A stretch of DNA of 64,000 nt from Clostridium beijerinckii. Lineage in GTDB: Bacteria > Bacillota > Clostridia > Clostridiales > Clostridiaceae. The position numbers and the translations under genes were made by a program. This document shows positions 9,669-17,913 of the stretch, piece after piece (positions within the stretch are counted from its first letter, which is position 1; every line of letters begins with the position of its first letter). The stretch covers positions 1,240,001-1,304,000 of the forward strand of contig NZ_CP144906.1 of the NCBI RefSeq assembly GCF_036699995.1, written 5' to 3'. The notes below the pieces were generated by a model. It had not been told where the DNA came from. It did not search any database and was given only the letters and a program-made list of their open reading frames with translations.

Positions 9669-10570
9669 TGGGTGTTTTAATAAATATTTTAGAACAAGGG
9701 CTGCTATTTTCATTAGTTTCAATCGGAGTATATATAACTTATAAAATTTTAGATTTTCCTGATTTATCAGTGGACTCTACATTCCCACTTGGGGCTGCAA
9801 TTTCCGCAGCTCTTTTGGTAAATGGGGTTAATCCGTGGATTAGTATAATAATAGCAACCTTAGGTGGAGCGATAGCTGGAGGAATAACAGCATTTTTGCA
9901 TGTTAAGCTTAAAATAACAAATTTAATGGCTGGAATATTAGTAATGATAGGGTTGTATTCTATTAACTTAAGAATAATGGGAAAAGCAAATGTTCCATTA
10001 TTTAATACCCCTAATTTATTTAAGTCATCAATTCCGGCTATAGTAGTAATTTTAATAATGGTTATTGTAGTTAAAATACTATTAGATTTATATTTAAAAA
10101 CTAAATCAGGATTTTTGCTTATAGCTGTTGGTGATAATGAACAAGTAGTTTCATCTCTTGGAGTAAATAAAGATTTAGTTAAGGTGTTAGGTCTTATGAT
10201 AAGTAATGCATTAGTTGCACTGGCTGGGGCACTAACTGCTCAATATCAAGGATTTAGTGATGTTGGGATGGGAACTGGTACTGTTGTAATGGGGCTTGCA
10301 GCAGTAATTATCGGAACATCATTATTTGAGAGGTTGTCTTTTGTTAAAGTGACTACCTTATCAATACTAGGGGCAATCATATACAAGGCGGCAATAGCAA
10401 TAGTATTAAAACTTGGATTAAATGCCAATGACTTAAAATTAATGACAGCTATAATTGTAGTTATAGCATTATGTTCTAATAGCGGTGTCTTGAAATTTAA
10501 GAAAAGAAAATCTGTTATAGGAGGTAGTGCTAAAGATGTTAAAAGTGAAACAACTATCCAAAGTGTTTAA
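9668..10570 (+). CDS. ABC transporter permease (branched-chain/ribose-type fold)
   Basis: A 300-aa polytopic membrane protein with about 8-9 hydrophobic segments. The N-terminal block YKILDFPDLSVDSTFPLGAAI is characteristic of permeases partnered with ABC_sub_bind lipoproteins. It starts with GTG overlapping the upstream stop (TAGTG), implying translational coupling. Its 3' end overlaps the ATPase gene. It forms the membrane channel of the importer. Confidence 0.85.
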   Translation: MGVLINILEQGLLFSLVSIGVYITYKILDFPDLSVDSTFPLGAAISAALLVNGVNPWISIIIATLGGAIAGGITAFLHVKLKITNLMAGILVMIGLYSINLRIMGKANVPLFNTPNLFKSSIPAIVVILIMVIVVKILLDLYLKTKSGFLLIAVGDNEQVVSSLGVNKDLVKVLGLMISNALVALAGALTAQYQGFSDVGMGTGTVVMGLAAVIIGTSLFERLSFVKVTTLSILGAIIYKAAIAIVLKLGLNANDLKLMTAIIVVIALCSNSGVLKFKKRKSVIGGSAKDVKSETTIQSV

Positions 10571-11330
10571 TCAAAATACAATAAATGAAAATAGGGTTTT
10601 TGATAGATTATCATTGGATGTTAAACAAGGTGACTTCATAAGTATAATAGGTTCAAATGGAGCAGGTAAATCAACATTATTAAATATGATATCTGGAACT
10701 CTTGAGGCGGATTCAGGATCAATATTATTAGATGGTGATGAAGTTATTAATAAACCTGAATACGCAAGATCAAAGTCCATTGGGAGAGTTTTTCAGAACC
10801 CATCAATGGGTGTAGCACCTAATATGACAATATTAGAAAATATCGCTCTTGCAGATAATAAAGGGAAATCCTTTGGGCTTAGCTTTGGGATAAATAAAAA
10901 GAGGATAGATTATTACAAAGAGATGGTAAAAGAACTTAATTTGGGGCTTGAAGATAAGCTGTATAATAAAGTACAACTTTTATCAGGAGGACAGAGACAA
11001 GCTTTAACTCTGCTTATGTCAGTAATGTCTAAACCGAAATTATTATTACTAGATGAGCATACAGCGGCACTAGATCCTAAAACATCAGAAATAATAATGG
11101 ATATAACAAGAAATATCGTAAAAGACAGCGGAATAACAACTCTTATGGTTACACACAATCTTAAACATGCTCTTGAAAATGGTAATAGACTTTTCATGAT
11201 GCATAGAGGCAAGATTTTAGTTGATGTCAAAGGTGAAGAAAAAGAAAAATTAGATAATAATAAACTTCTTGGACTATTTGAAAAAGCTAATGGAGCAGAA
11301 GCTCTAAGTGATAGAACTTTATTTGGATAA
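10536..11330 (+). CDS. ABC transporter ATP-binding protein
   Basis: The nucleotide-binding subunit of the importer. It shows Walker A GSNGAGKST, Q-loop FQNPSMG, signature LSGGQRQALTL, Walker B KLLLLDEHTAALD and the switch histidine in MVTHNLKHAL. A GTG at 10527 lies too close to the AGGAGGT site (10518-10524); the ATG at 10536 is the better start and gives 264 aa. It overlaps the permease gene by 35 bases. No terminator is obvious, but a family A element starts 3 bases after the stop. Confidence 0.88.
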   Translation: MLKVKQLSKVFNQNTINENRVFDRLSLDVKQGDFISIIGSNGAGKSTLLNMISGTLEADSGSILLDGDEVINKPEYARSKSIGRVFQNPSMGVAPNMTILENIALADNKGKSFGLSFGINKKRIDYYKEMVKELNLGLEDKLYNKVQLLSGGQRQALTLLMSVMSKPKLLLLDEHTAALDPKTSEIIMDITRNIVKDSGITTLMVTHNLKHALENGNRLFMMHRGKILVDVKGEEKEKLDNNKLLGLFEKANGAEALSDRTLFG

Positions 11331-11333
11331 ACT

Positions 11334-11529
11334 ACCGAAATAAGGGGCATGCATTTACTCCAGTTGCTAAGGATTTAGATGGATGTTTCTAAGAGTATAA
11401 GTTGTACCCAAAATGCTAGCCTCAAAAGTAAATTTTGAACTAGCATTTTAGAACAACTTATAATCAAGAAACATAGCCATCAAAATCCTAGATGCAACAT
11501 TCCGTAAAAGCATGCCCCTTATTTCTAGT
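11334..11529 (+). repeat. Family A long-hairpin element, copy 2
   Basis: It begins ACCGAAATAAGGGGCATGC and ends GCATGCCCCTTATTTCTAGT, so the outer 15-20 bases are nearly perfect inverted repeats. The inner stem pairs GGATTTAGATGGATGTTTCT with AGAAACATAGCCATCAAAATCC, and GTATAAGTTGTACCC with ACAACTTATAATC. The loop contains AAAATGCTAGCC...GAACTAGCATTTT. Sequence differs from copy 1 but both ends and the fold are kept, a sign of compensatory change. It directly follows the ABC ATPase gene and may end its transcript. Confidence 0.65.
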
Positions 11530-11654
11530 GTAGGTATAAAGTAAAGTTATATAGTATTAAAACTCCACTTGTTGCAGCTTATTTTCAAATGCCTGCTGCA
11601 TAAACATGTATCTCATTTCTGTTTTATGTATGAATAAAGTTTTGTGGGAATAAT

Positions 11655-11924
11655 ATTTTTTGAGAATCGGACTATGGATTTCTAAAAGTAAAAGTTGCAT
11701 CCATTTTTGCATGCTCCTGAGGCAAAGCTCAGGACAAGCAACAATGGAACAACGTCTACTTGAGAAATCCTATAGCTCTTTTCTCAATGCAACACTACGC
11801 AAAAGAATAACTTTTCTTTCTAGTATAGATAATCACTTGAAATTTTTTCCTTATTTTTTGTATTTAAATAATGTTAATATCCTAGATGCAACATGACCTA
11901 AAAGCATGCCCCTTATTTCTAGTT
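11655..11924 (+). repeat. Family A element, copy 3, with extra right-arm fragment
   Basis: A further hairpin unit: inner stem AAAAGTTGCATCCATTTTTGC against GCAACAATGGAACAACGTCTACTT, with loop CTCCTGAGGCAAAGCTCAGG, ending TTTCTTTCTAGT near 11822. A second right arm (11878-11924, ending GCATGCCCCTTATTTCTAGT) matches copy 2, so the region looks like a nested or recombined insertion. The 11331-12463 gap is otherwise non-coding. Confidence 0.55.
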
Positions 11925-12013
11925 TAGATATAAAATAAATTAAAATTCCATTAAAAAATAATAACTATAATGAAGTGGTAAGAAACTTATAGATCTTACT
12001 GCTTATTTTTGTT

Positions 12014-12150
12014 ACATATATATCGAAACAAATAACTCCTCATGATGATTCAAAAAAATATCCCAAGAATTATATCCCTAATAGCGAATTGTGCACTGTG
12101 AATTGTGCATTGTGCATTGAAGTAAGTATTGTGCATTGAAGAATGTGAAT
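12014..12150 (+). repeat. Family B repeat, copy 2
   Basis: A degenerate head (ATATATCGAAACAAATAACTCCTCATGATGATTC, written here in two blocks: ATATATCGAAACAAATAACT and CCTCATGATGATTC) is followed by CAAGAATT and a heptamer tract of TGTGCAC/TGTGAAT/TGTGCAT units. It lies in the long gap before the polysaccharide locus. Confidence 0.55.
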
Positions 12151-12267
12151 TTTATAAAAAAACATAACAAGTTTAATTACAAAATATAACTTATAGAAAA
12201 ATTAGTGTAAAATATTTTGTTTTTTTATGTCTAATTCAAATACTAAGTATAATATAAGAAAAAATTA

Positions 12268-12276
12268 TGATATAAT
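12268..12276 (+). promoter_or_regulatory. Candidate extended -10 promoter of the polysaccharide locus
   Basis: TGATATAAT is an extended -10 element; a second TATAAT lies at 12248-12253. No good -35 hexamer is present. It is the closest promoter-like sequence upstream of the chain-length gene, so the transcript would have a leader of about 180 bases. Confidence 0.4.
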
Positions 12277-12328
12277 GGTAAATAGTGATGTTATTAAATT
12301 TAATTAACTATTTAGGGGGAATATTTTT

Positions 12329-12373
12329 TTGAGAAGATTAATGAAATTAATGATGTGTGTAATTTTAGACTAA
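12329..12373 (+). CDS. Possible 14-aa leader peptide or gene remnant
   Basis: A TTG start is preceded 9 bases upstream by a strong AGGGGGA site, and the frame reads MRRLMKLMMCVILD before TAA. It looks like the first residues of a signal sequence cut short by a stop, so it could be a remnant of an exported protein or a regulatory leader peptide. Nothing else supports translation. Confidence 0.3.
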   Translation: MRRLMKLMMCVILD

Positions 12374-12463
12374 ACCTTTACGACTGATTATTTGAAAAAA
12401 TGATTTAAACAGAAAAAAAATGGTACATGCATTTAAAAATAGAAATTATAGGGAGTTTGACAG

Positions 12464-13162
12464 ATGAACGAAGAAAACATAAGAATTGAAGAATCCATTA
12501 GGATCGAAGAAATAATAAATATATTATTAAAAAGATGGAAGATGATACTTTCAATAACTTTACTTGCAACATTAACGGCCGGAATTATTAGTTTTTTTGT
12601 AATTGCACCAAAATATGAAGCAAGCACAAAGGTATTTATAGGTAAAGAAAAGACAGATAGCAAGGATCAAAATTATAATAATAGTGATATTCAAATGTAT
12701 CAGCAATTATTAAAAACTTATGCAGAAGTTATAAAAACTAATGCCTTAGTTGAGAAAGCTATTAATGCTGAAGGCTTTGATCTGACTTCTAAGGATGTAC
12801 TTAATGATTTGACTGTTACACCAGCAGCGAATACTCAAATTTTGGAAATAAAATACATAAGCAAGGATAGAAATTTAAGCAAAGAAGTACTAGATTCTAT
12901 AACAAATCAATTCATAAAAACATCTACAGAGCTTATTCCAAACGGTAATGTAAAAATAGTAGAGCCTGCAGAATTGCCTGAAAATCCAGCTAGCCCTAAT
13001 AAGAAATTAAATATTGCTATTGCATTTTTACTTGGACTTATGATAAGCGTTGGATTAGCATTTTTATTAGAATTTTTAGACAATACTTTTAAGACTAAGG
13101 ATCAATTAGAACAAATATTAGGAGTTCCTGTTATAGGTGCAATTCCTGAAGATTTGGAATAG
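12464..13162 (+). CDS. Polysaccharide chain-length determinant / BY-kinase modulator (Wzz/CpsC type)
   Basis: A 232-aa membrane protein with the Wzz fold: an N-terminal membrane segment (about 27-50, MILSITLLATLTAGIISFFVIAP), an extracytoplasmic domain (KYEASTKVFIG), a proline-rich stretch PENPASPNKK and a second membrane segment (about 178-200). In Firmicutes this protein is separate from the kinase and activates it (CpsC/CpsD, YwqC/YwqD). The kinase gene follows 11 bases downstream. Its role is to control polymer length with Wzy. Confidence 0.9.
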   Translation: MNEENIRIEESIRIEEIINILLKRWKMILSITLLATLTAGIISFFVIAPKYEASTKVFIGKEKTDSKDQNYNNSDIQMYQQLLKTYAEVIKTNALVEKAINAEGFDLTSKDVLNDLTVTPAANTQILEIKYISKDRNLSKEVLDSITNQFIKTSTELIPNGNVKIVEPAELPENPASPNKKLNIAIAFLLGLMISVGLAFLLEFLDNTFKTKDQLEQILGVPVIGAIPEDLE

Positions 13163-13173
13163 GGGGATAAGAG

Positions 13174-13890
13174 ATGTTTTCAGCAAAAAAATTACATAAA
13201 GCAGTAGCTAATCAAGACTATAGAGGCTTTGTAGTTGAAAAAAAGCCAAAGTCAATAGTATCAGAAGCTTATAGAACATTAAGAACAAATATTCAGTATT
13301 CATCTTTCGATAAGACAATTAAAAGTATTGTAGTTACTAGTGCGGAAGCAGCAGAAGGAAAATCTACTGTATCAGGTAATCTTGCATTATCTTTTGCTCA
13401 AAATGAGAAGAGAGTTATAATAGTCGATTGTGATTTAAGAAAACCTTCGGTTCATAAGAATTTTAAACTATCAAACTTAAGTGGATTATCAGAAGTTCTT
13501 ATAGGAAAAGAAGATTTAGATAATGTAATACAAAGTCGTAACGAAAACCTTGATATATTAACATCTGGTAAGATTCCGCCTAATCCATCAGAAATGTTGT
13601 CTTCAACTGCCATGACTAATTTGATACAAAAATTAGGAGAAAAATACGACATGGTAATTTTAGATAGTGCTCCACTTCAAGCTGTTACAGATGCTCAAAT
13701 TCTTTCTACAAAGGTAGATGGAACTATACTTGTTGTAAGAGCACAAAGAACAAATAGAGAATCGGTAATTGATGCCAAGAATTCATTAACTAAAGTTGGA
13801 GCAAATATATTAGGAACTGTACTTCATGCAGTAGAAAATACTAGAGGTAAGTACTACTACTATTATGGAAGTAGTGAAGAAGGTAAATAA
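13174..13890 (+). CDS. BY-type tyrosine kinase for polysaccharide synthesis (CpsD/CapB type)
   Basis: Bacterial tyrosine autokinase working with the upstream Wzz-like protein. Walker A is AEAAEGKST (Lys63), Walker A' is VIIVDCDLRKPS and Walker B is MVILDSAPL. The C-terminus holds the autophosphorylation cluster of five tyrosines, Tyr227-Tyr231, near the end of the 238-aa protein. The cognate phosphatase gene (14848) is unusually separated from it by nearly 1 kb of family A repeats. Confidence 0.93.
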   Translation: MFSAKKLHKAVANQDYRGFVVEKKPKSIVSEAYRTLRTNIQYSSFDKTIKSIVVTSAEAAEGKSTVSGNLALSFAQNEKRVIIVDCDLRKPSVHKNFKLSNLSGLSEVLIGKEDLDNVIQSRNENLDILTSGKIPPNPSEMLSSTAMTNLIQKLGEKYDMVILDSAPLQAVTDAQILSTKVDGTILVVRAQRTNRESVIDAKNSLTKVGANILGTVLHAVENTRGKYYYYYGSSEEGK

Positions 13891-13916
13891 AGTAATATAG
13901 ATTTACATAATGATCT

Positions 13917-14107
13917 ACCGAAAGTAGAAACATTGTTATTTCGCAGGACTATGAAAATTTCGCTGAAAGTGTTAAATTGCAGGTTGCATCACTACTGCTT
14001 GCTCCCAATTTCATTGTGACAAGCAGTAGCTGAACAACCTACAATCAAGCACTTTTAACAGCTTATTTTCAAATGCCTGCTGCATAAAAATGTTTCAACT
14101 TTCTAGT
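13917..14107 (+). repeat. Family A long-hairpin element, copy 4
   Basis: It begins ACCGAAAGTAGAAACATTG and ends AATGTTTCAACTTTCTAGT. The inner stem pairs AAATTGCAGGTTG with CAACCTACAATC; the tip is a hairpin TACTGCTTG...CAAGCAGTA. It is close in sequence to copy 8 (53573-53764, reverse strand). It lies directly after the BY-kinase gene. Confidence 0.65.
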
Positions 14108-14150
14108 GAGAATTCTATATGTAATATAAATTAGTTTTGTGAGTATATTT

Positions 14151-14418
14151 ACCGAAAGAATAGGAACTGTGTTGTTTTGATATGCTAGAGAATGGGACTG
14201 TGAATTTATAATAGTAGAAGTTGCACCGATTTCTGGATGCTTCTACGATAAGTTTCTGAAAAAAGGAAACTCGACTCACATACGTTCGCTGAGGAAGTTC
14301 GAGAATCCAAATATAAAATTTGGACTCTCACTTCAAATTGAACAACTTCTACTGAAGAAATACCTACGGCTGCACTCTCAATGAAACACTGCACAAAGGA
14401 GTACCTCTTCTTTCTGGT
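14151..14418 (+). repeat. Family A long-hairpin element, copy 5, with extended loop
   Basis: Starts ACCGAAAGAATAGGAACTG and ends CTTCTTTCTGGT. The loop carries an insert of about 85 bases containing CTCGACTCACATACG, TTCGCTGAGGAAGTTCGAGA and TTGGACTCTCACTTC. The element at 53193 has nearly the same insert, so the loop insert is a heritable module of the family. Confidence 0.6.
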
Positions 14419-14810
14419 ATAGAGTATATTCAGGAATAGATATAGTTTGGAATATGGATATCTACTTGGACGGATATAGATAAATAATTATAATTTCTAG
14501 TAAAGACATGAATTCAAAGTTCTAGCAGATTTGTCTATCTAATAAGTAGAGGTTTAAATTGGATATATAATTACAGTTTAGCCTATAATGTAACACTTCC
14601 ACAAAAGCAAGACCTTTCTTTCTAGTATAGAATATATTCAGGCATAGATATAGTTTGAAGTATGGATATCTACTTGGGTGGAATATAGATAAAAGATTAT
14701 AATTTCTAGCGAATTTATTTATCTAATAAGTTGAAGATTTAAATTGGATATCTATGAAGATTAGTTTTGTGAGTATATTTACCGAAAGAAGATGGAAGCT
14801 GTTGCTTTGG
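14409..14810 (+). repeat. Direct repeat of family A tails before the phosphatase gene
   Basis: Bases 14409-14500 and 14619-14710 are about 90% alike (TCTTTCTRGTATAGARTATA, then GATATAGTTTG, then GGATATCTACTTGG and ending TATAATTTCTAG). They are followed by another family A left end (ACCGAAAGAAGATGG, 14781). This indicates tandem duplication or recombination within the element cluster. No ORF is present up to 14847. Confidence 0.5.
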
Positions 14811-14847
14811 GATGATTGATTTTTTATTTTAGAGGAGAGGGATAGTT

Positions 14848-15612
14848 ATGATAGTTGATATTCATTCGCATATAATACCGGGGATTGATGATGGCTCTAA
14901 GGATATGGAAATGACTTTGGAGATGCTTAGAAATGCGGAAAAAGATGGTGTTAAGAAAATTGTGGCTACTCCTCATTATTTGCTTGAGTATGGAGAAGCT
15001 ACAATTGATGAAGTTAGGAATTATGTGAAAGAAATTAATAATATTTTAGTAAAAGAGAACATAGATATAAAGATATATAGTGGTCAGGAAGTTTATTATA
15101 CTGAAAAGATAATAGAATATTATATGCAGGGAAGTATTGGAACTATAAATGATTCTAGATATATGCTTATTGAATTTCCAATGAGAAAGTTTGATGAAAG
15201 TATATTTGATACCCTTTATGAACTCCAAGTAAGAAACATAGTACCAGTAATTGCACATCCGGAAAGATATATGCCTATTATAGAAGATCCTAAAAATATT
15301 AATAAATTTATTAATGAAGGGTATTTGTTCCAAGTAAATGCTGGAAGTGTAGATGGAAGATTTGGCGAAAAAGTTCAAAGGACAGCCAATATGCTCCTAA
15401 ATAATGGTATATATAACTTTATAGGTTCAGATGCTCATAACATTGATAGAAGAAATACTGGTCTCAGTAAGGCTTTGGATTTAATAAATAAAAGTGAAAT
15501 CAAGGATGTATTTAAAGATAGTTCTGAAAAAATGTTAAATAATAGGGAAATAAAGTTTTCAGGAGAGAAAATTAAAGAAAAAAAATCGATATTTTGGTTT
15601 TTAAAAAGATAA
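14848..15612 (+). CDS. PHP-type protein-tyrosine phosphatase (CpsB/YwqE type)
   Basis: A metal-dependent phosphatase that dephosphorylates the BY-kinase. The PHP metal motif MIVDIHSHIIPGIDDGSKD (His6, His8) opens the protein, and further ligands appear in HPERYMPI and GSDAHN. Its 254 aa matches the family. AGGAGAGG lies just before the ATG. It is in the same direction as the kinase but separated by repeats and probably has its own transcript or relies on read-through. Confidence 0.9.
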   Translation: MIVDIHSHIIPGIDDGSKDMEMTLEMLRNAEKDGVKKIVATPHYLLEYGEATIDEVRNYVKEINNILVKENIDIKIYSGQEVYYTEKIIEYYMQGSIGTINDSRYMLIEFPMRKFDESIFDTLYELQVRNIVPVIAHPERYMPIIEDPKNINKFINEGYLFQVNAGSVDGRFGEKVQRTANMLLNNGIYNFIGSDAHNIDRRNTGLSKALDLINKSEIKDVFKDSSEKMLNNREIKFSGEKIKEKKSIFWFLKR

Positions 15613-15672
15613 GTCCATTATTATATGTCTAACAATGGAAGAAATTTCATGGGATGGATTGTCGAATCAATA

Positions 15673-15701
15673 TTAACAAATTATTAATTATGTGGTATAA
15701 T
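15673..15701 (+). promoter_or_regulatory. Promoter of the main polysaccharide operon
   Basis: TTAACA, a 17-base spacer, and TATAAT with the extended element TGG before it. This is the best sigma-A-like promoter in the locus and starts a leader of about 155 bases before the sugar transferase gene. Confidence 0.7.
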
Positions 15702-15766
15702 CTGAGACAGAGAGACGTTGATCCATATGTTTATCTGGGCACTTTATATATGGTGAGTTATTAGTG

Positions 15767-15804
15767 CAACCGGCTTTAATTTAAATTAAAGGTGGTTGTT
15801 TTTT
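15767..15804 (+). terminator. Intrinsic terminator in the operon leader (attenuator candidate)
   Basis: The hairpin CAACCGGCTTT ... AAAGGTGGTTG is followed by TTTTTT, 66 bases after the promoter -10 and upstream of the first gene. Upstream leader segments (CCATATG, GGGCAC, GTGC) can pair in other ways, so a terminator/antiterminator switch is possible. The 3' stem also contains AAAGGTGG, a ribosome-binding-like sequence for the short ORF at 15805. Confidence 0.6.
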
Positions 15805-15852
15805 ATGAATAAACAAGGGGAAGTTTATTTTGTTAAAAATAATACGGTTTAG
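15805..15852 (+). CDS. Possible 15-aa upstream ORF
   Basis: The ATG follows the leader terminator and reads MNKQGEVYFVKNNTV before TAG. The stop overlaps the AGGGGGAG site of the sugar transferase gene. It could couple leader translation to attenuation or to translation of the next gene; there is no independent evidence that it is expressed. Confidence 0.3.
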   Translation: MNKQGEVYFVKNNTV

Positions 15853-15862
15853 GGGGAGTAGT

Positions 15863-16534
15863 ATGCAGCAGTTAGAATTTAACAGTGAGGAAGTTTTGTT
15901 TAAAGAACAACTGGAAACGGAAGACAGCAGAATAGGATATTGTTTTTTAAAGAGAACTATGGATGTGGTTTGTTCATCTATTGGACTTATAATTTTAAGC
16001 CCAATATTTTTAGTTACAGCTATTTTAATCAGATTAGAATCTGAAGGGAGCTCAATCTTTTCACAAGAGAGAGTTGGAAGAAATGGGAAAAAATTTAGAA
16101 TGTATAAATTTAGATCTATGGTGGCTAATGCAGAAGAGCTAAAGGACAAGCTAAGTGCTAAAAATGAAATGAACGGACCTATGTTTAAAATGAAAGAAGA
16201 TCCAAGAGTAACTAAGGTGGGAAGGTTTATAAGAAAAACAAGTATAGATGAACTACCACAATTAGTTAACGTCTTAAAAGGTGAAATGAGTTTAGTTGGA
16301 CCGAGGCCATCACTTCCAAAAGAAGTAGTAAAATTCGAAGATTGGATGATGGAGAGATTAACAGTTAAACCAGGACTCACTTGCTACTGGCAGGTGTCTG
16401 GAAGAAGCGATATTGGCTTTGAAGATTGGATGAGATTAGATGTTAAGTATGTTAGAGAGAGAAATACTCTAGTTGATATAAAGTTAGTTTTAAAAACATT
16501 TGGGGTGTTTTTGGGTGATGAACATGCAAGATAG
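15863..16534 (+). CDS. Undecaprenyl-phosphate sugar-1-phosphate transferase (initiating enzyme)
   Basis: A short (223 aa) bacterial sugar transferase with one hydrophobic segment (TMDVVCSSIGLIILSPIFLVTAILIRLESEG in two parts) and the cytoplasmic catalytic region: FSQERVGRNGKKFRMYKFRSMV, LPQLVNVLKGEMSLVGPRPSLP and GLTCYWQVSGRS. It would place the first sugar phosphate on undecaprenyl phosphate to start the repeat unit. The ATG at 15863 is chosen over an earlier TTG because AGGGGGAG precedes it. The next gene follows after 10 bases. Confidence 0.92.
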   Translation: MQQLEFNSEEVLFKEQLETEDSRIGYCFLKRTMDVVCSSIGLIILSPIFLVTAILIRLESEGSSIFSQERVGRNGKKFRMYKFRSMVANAEELKDKLSAKNEMNGPMFKMKEDPRVTKVGRFIRKTSIDELPQLVNVLKGEMSLVGPRPSLPKEVVKFEDWMMERLTVKPGLTCYWQVSGRSDIGFEDWMRLDVKYVRERNTLVDIKLVLKTFGVFLGDEHAR

Positions 16535-16544
16535 GGGAAGTAAT

Positions 16545-17894
16545 ATGAAAATAGTAGTAGCAGGAACAGGATATGTAGGATTGGTTACAGGAGCATGTCT
16601 TTCAGAAGTTGGGCACAGTGTGACTTGTGTAGATATTGATGAAAAAAAGGTTCAAAAGATGAGACAAGGGATTTCGCCTATATATGAACCAGGATTAGAT
16701 GAACTTTTAAAAAGAAACCATGATGAAGGAAGATTAGACTTTACAACAGATTACATTAATGCTTATAAGGATGCTGATTTAGTATTTATAGGAGTCGGTA
16801 CTCCAGAAAGAGAAGATGGTTCAGCTAACTTAGATTATGTGTTTAACGTTTGCAAGCAGATAGCAGAGAATGTAGAAAAAGACTGCTTAGTGGTAGTTAA
16901 ATCAACAGTGCCAATAGGTACTAATGATAAGGTAGAGGAGTTTTTAAAGGAAAACGTAAAAAATAATGTTCATATAGAAGTAGCATCAAACCCAGAATTT
17001 TTAGCTCAAGGAACAGCAGTTATTGATACATTACATGCCAAAAGAATAGTGATTGGTGTTGAATCAAAAAAAGCAGAAAATATTTTAAGAGAAGTTTATA
17101 AAAGATATAATCAGCCAATAGTTGTAACAAATAGAAGAAGTGCAGAAATGATAAAATATGCTTCAAATGATTTCTTGGCACTTAAGATTTCTTTTATGAA
17201 TGAAATAGCTAACTTTTGCGAAATAGTTGGAGCAGATGTAGAAGATGTAGCTAAAGGAATGAGTTTTGATCCGAGAATAGGAGATAAATTCTTAAAAGCA
17301 GGAATTGGATATGGCGGATCATGTTTTCCTAAAGATACAAAAGCACTCCATTGGTTAGCTAATGATAATGGATACGAATTGAAAACAATAAAAGCAACAA
17401 TTGAAGTAAATCAAAATCAAAAATATAAACTATTTAGAGCGGCAAAACAAAGATTTGGTTCTCTAAAAGGATTAAAAGTAGCAGTCTTAGGCTTGACATT
17501 TAAACCGGGAACTGATGATTTAAGAGAAGCTCCATCAATACCTAATGTTAGAAGGTTATTAGATGAGGGAGCAGAAATAGTAGCTTACGATCCAGTAGGA
17601 ATTGATAATTTTAAGAAAGTTTATCCAAATGAAATAGAATACGTAAATACACCAGAAGAAACATTAAAGGGTGCAGATGTTGCATTTATATTTACAGAAT
17701 GGGATGAAATAAAAGAAGTAGATTTAAATGTATATGTAGAATTAATGAAGACTCCTGTTGTGTTTGATGGGAGAAATTGTTATGCAATAAATGAAGTTGA
17801 AAAATTTGGTGTAGAATATCATTCAGTTGGAAGACAAGCTGTTCTGAATTTGGAAAGTGATTTGAATGGAGAAGTTGCAACGACATTAGAGTAA
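16545..17894 (+). CDS. UDP-glucose 6-dehydrogenase
   Basis: Oxidises UDP-glucose to UDP-glucuronate with two NAD+. The N-terminal Rossmann motif is VVAGTGYVGLVTG and the catalytic cysteine is Cys260 in GYGGSCFPKDT. The C-terminal UDP-binding region includes GLTFKPGTDDLREAPS. With the ATG at 16545 (AGGGGAAG upstream) it is 449 aa, the normal length. It suggests that glucuronic acid, or a sugar made from it, is in the polysaccharide. The substrate can come from galU at 59889. Confidence 0.94.
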   Translation: MKIVVAGTGYVGLVTGACLSEVGHSVTCVDIDEKKVQKMRQGISPIYEPGLDELLKRNHDEGRLDFTTDYINAYKDADLVFIGVGTPEREDGSANLDYVFNVCKQIAENVEKDCLVVVKSTVPIGTNDKVEEFLKENVKNNVHIEVASNPEFLAQGTAVIDTLHAKRIVIGVESKKAENILREVYKRYNQPIVVTNRRSAEMIKYASNDFLALKISFMNEIANFCEIVGADVEDVAKGMSFDPRIGDKFLKAGIGYGGSCFPKDTKALHWLANDNGYELKTIKATIEVNQNQKYKLFRAAKQRFGSLKGLKVAVLGLTFKPGTDDLREAPSIPNVRRLLDEGAEIVAYDPVGIDNFKKVYPNEIEYVNTPEETLKGADVAFIFTEWDEIKEVDLNVYVELMKTPVVFDGRNCYAINEVEKFGVEYHSVGRQAVLNLESDLNGEVATTLE

Positions 17895-17913
17895 TATAAG
17901 GGGATTTTAAATA

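Noticed and set aside
11660..11896. A 78-codon plus-strand ORF
   Set aside because: It runs through a family A hairpin element, lacks a ribosome binding site, and its sequence follows the palindrome; not a gene.
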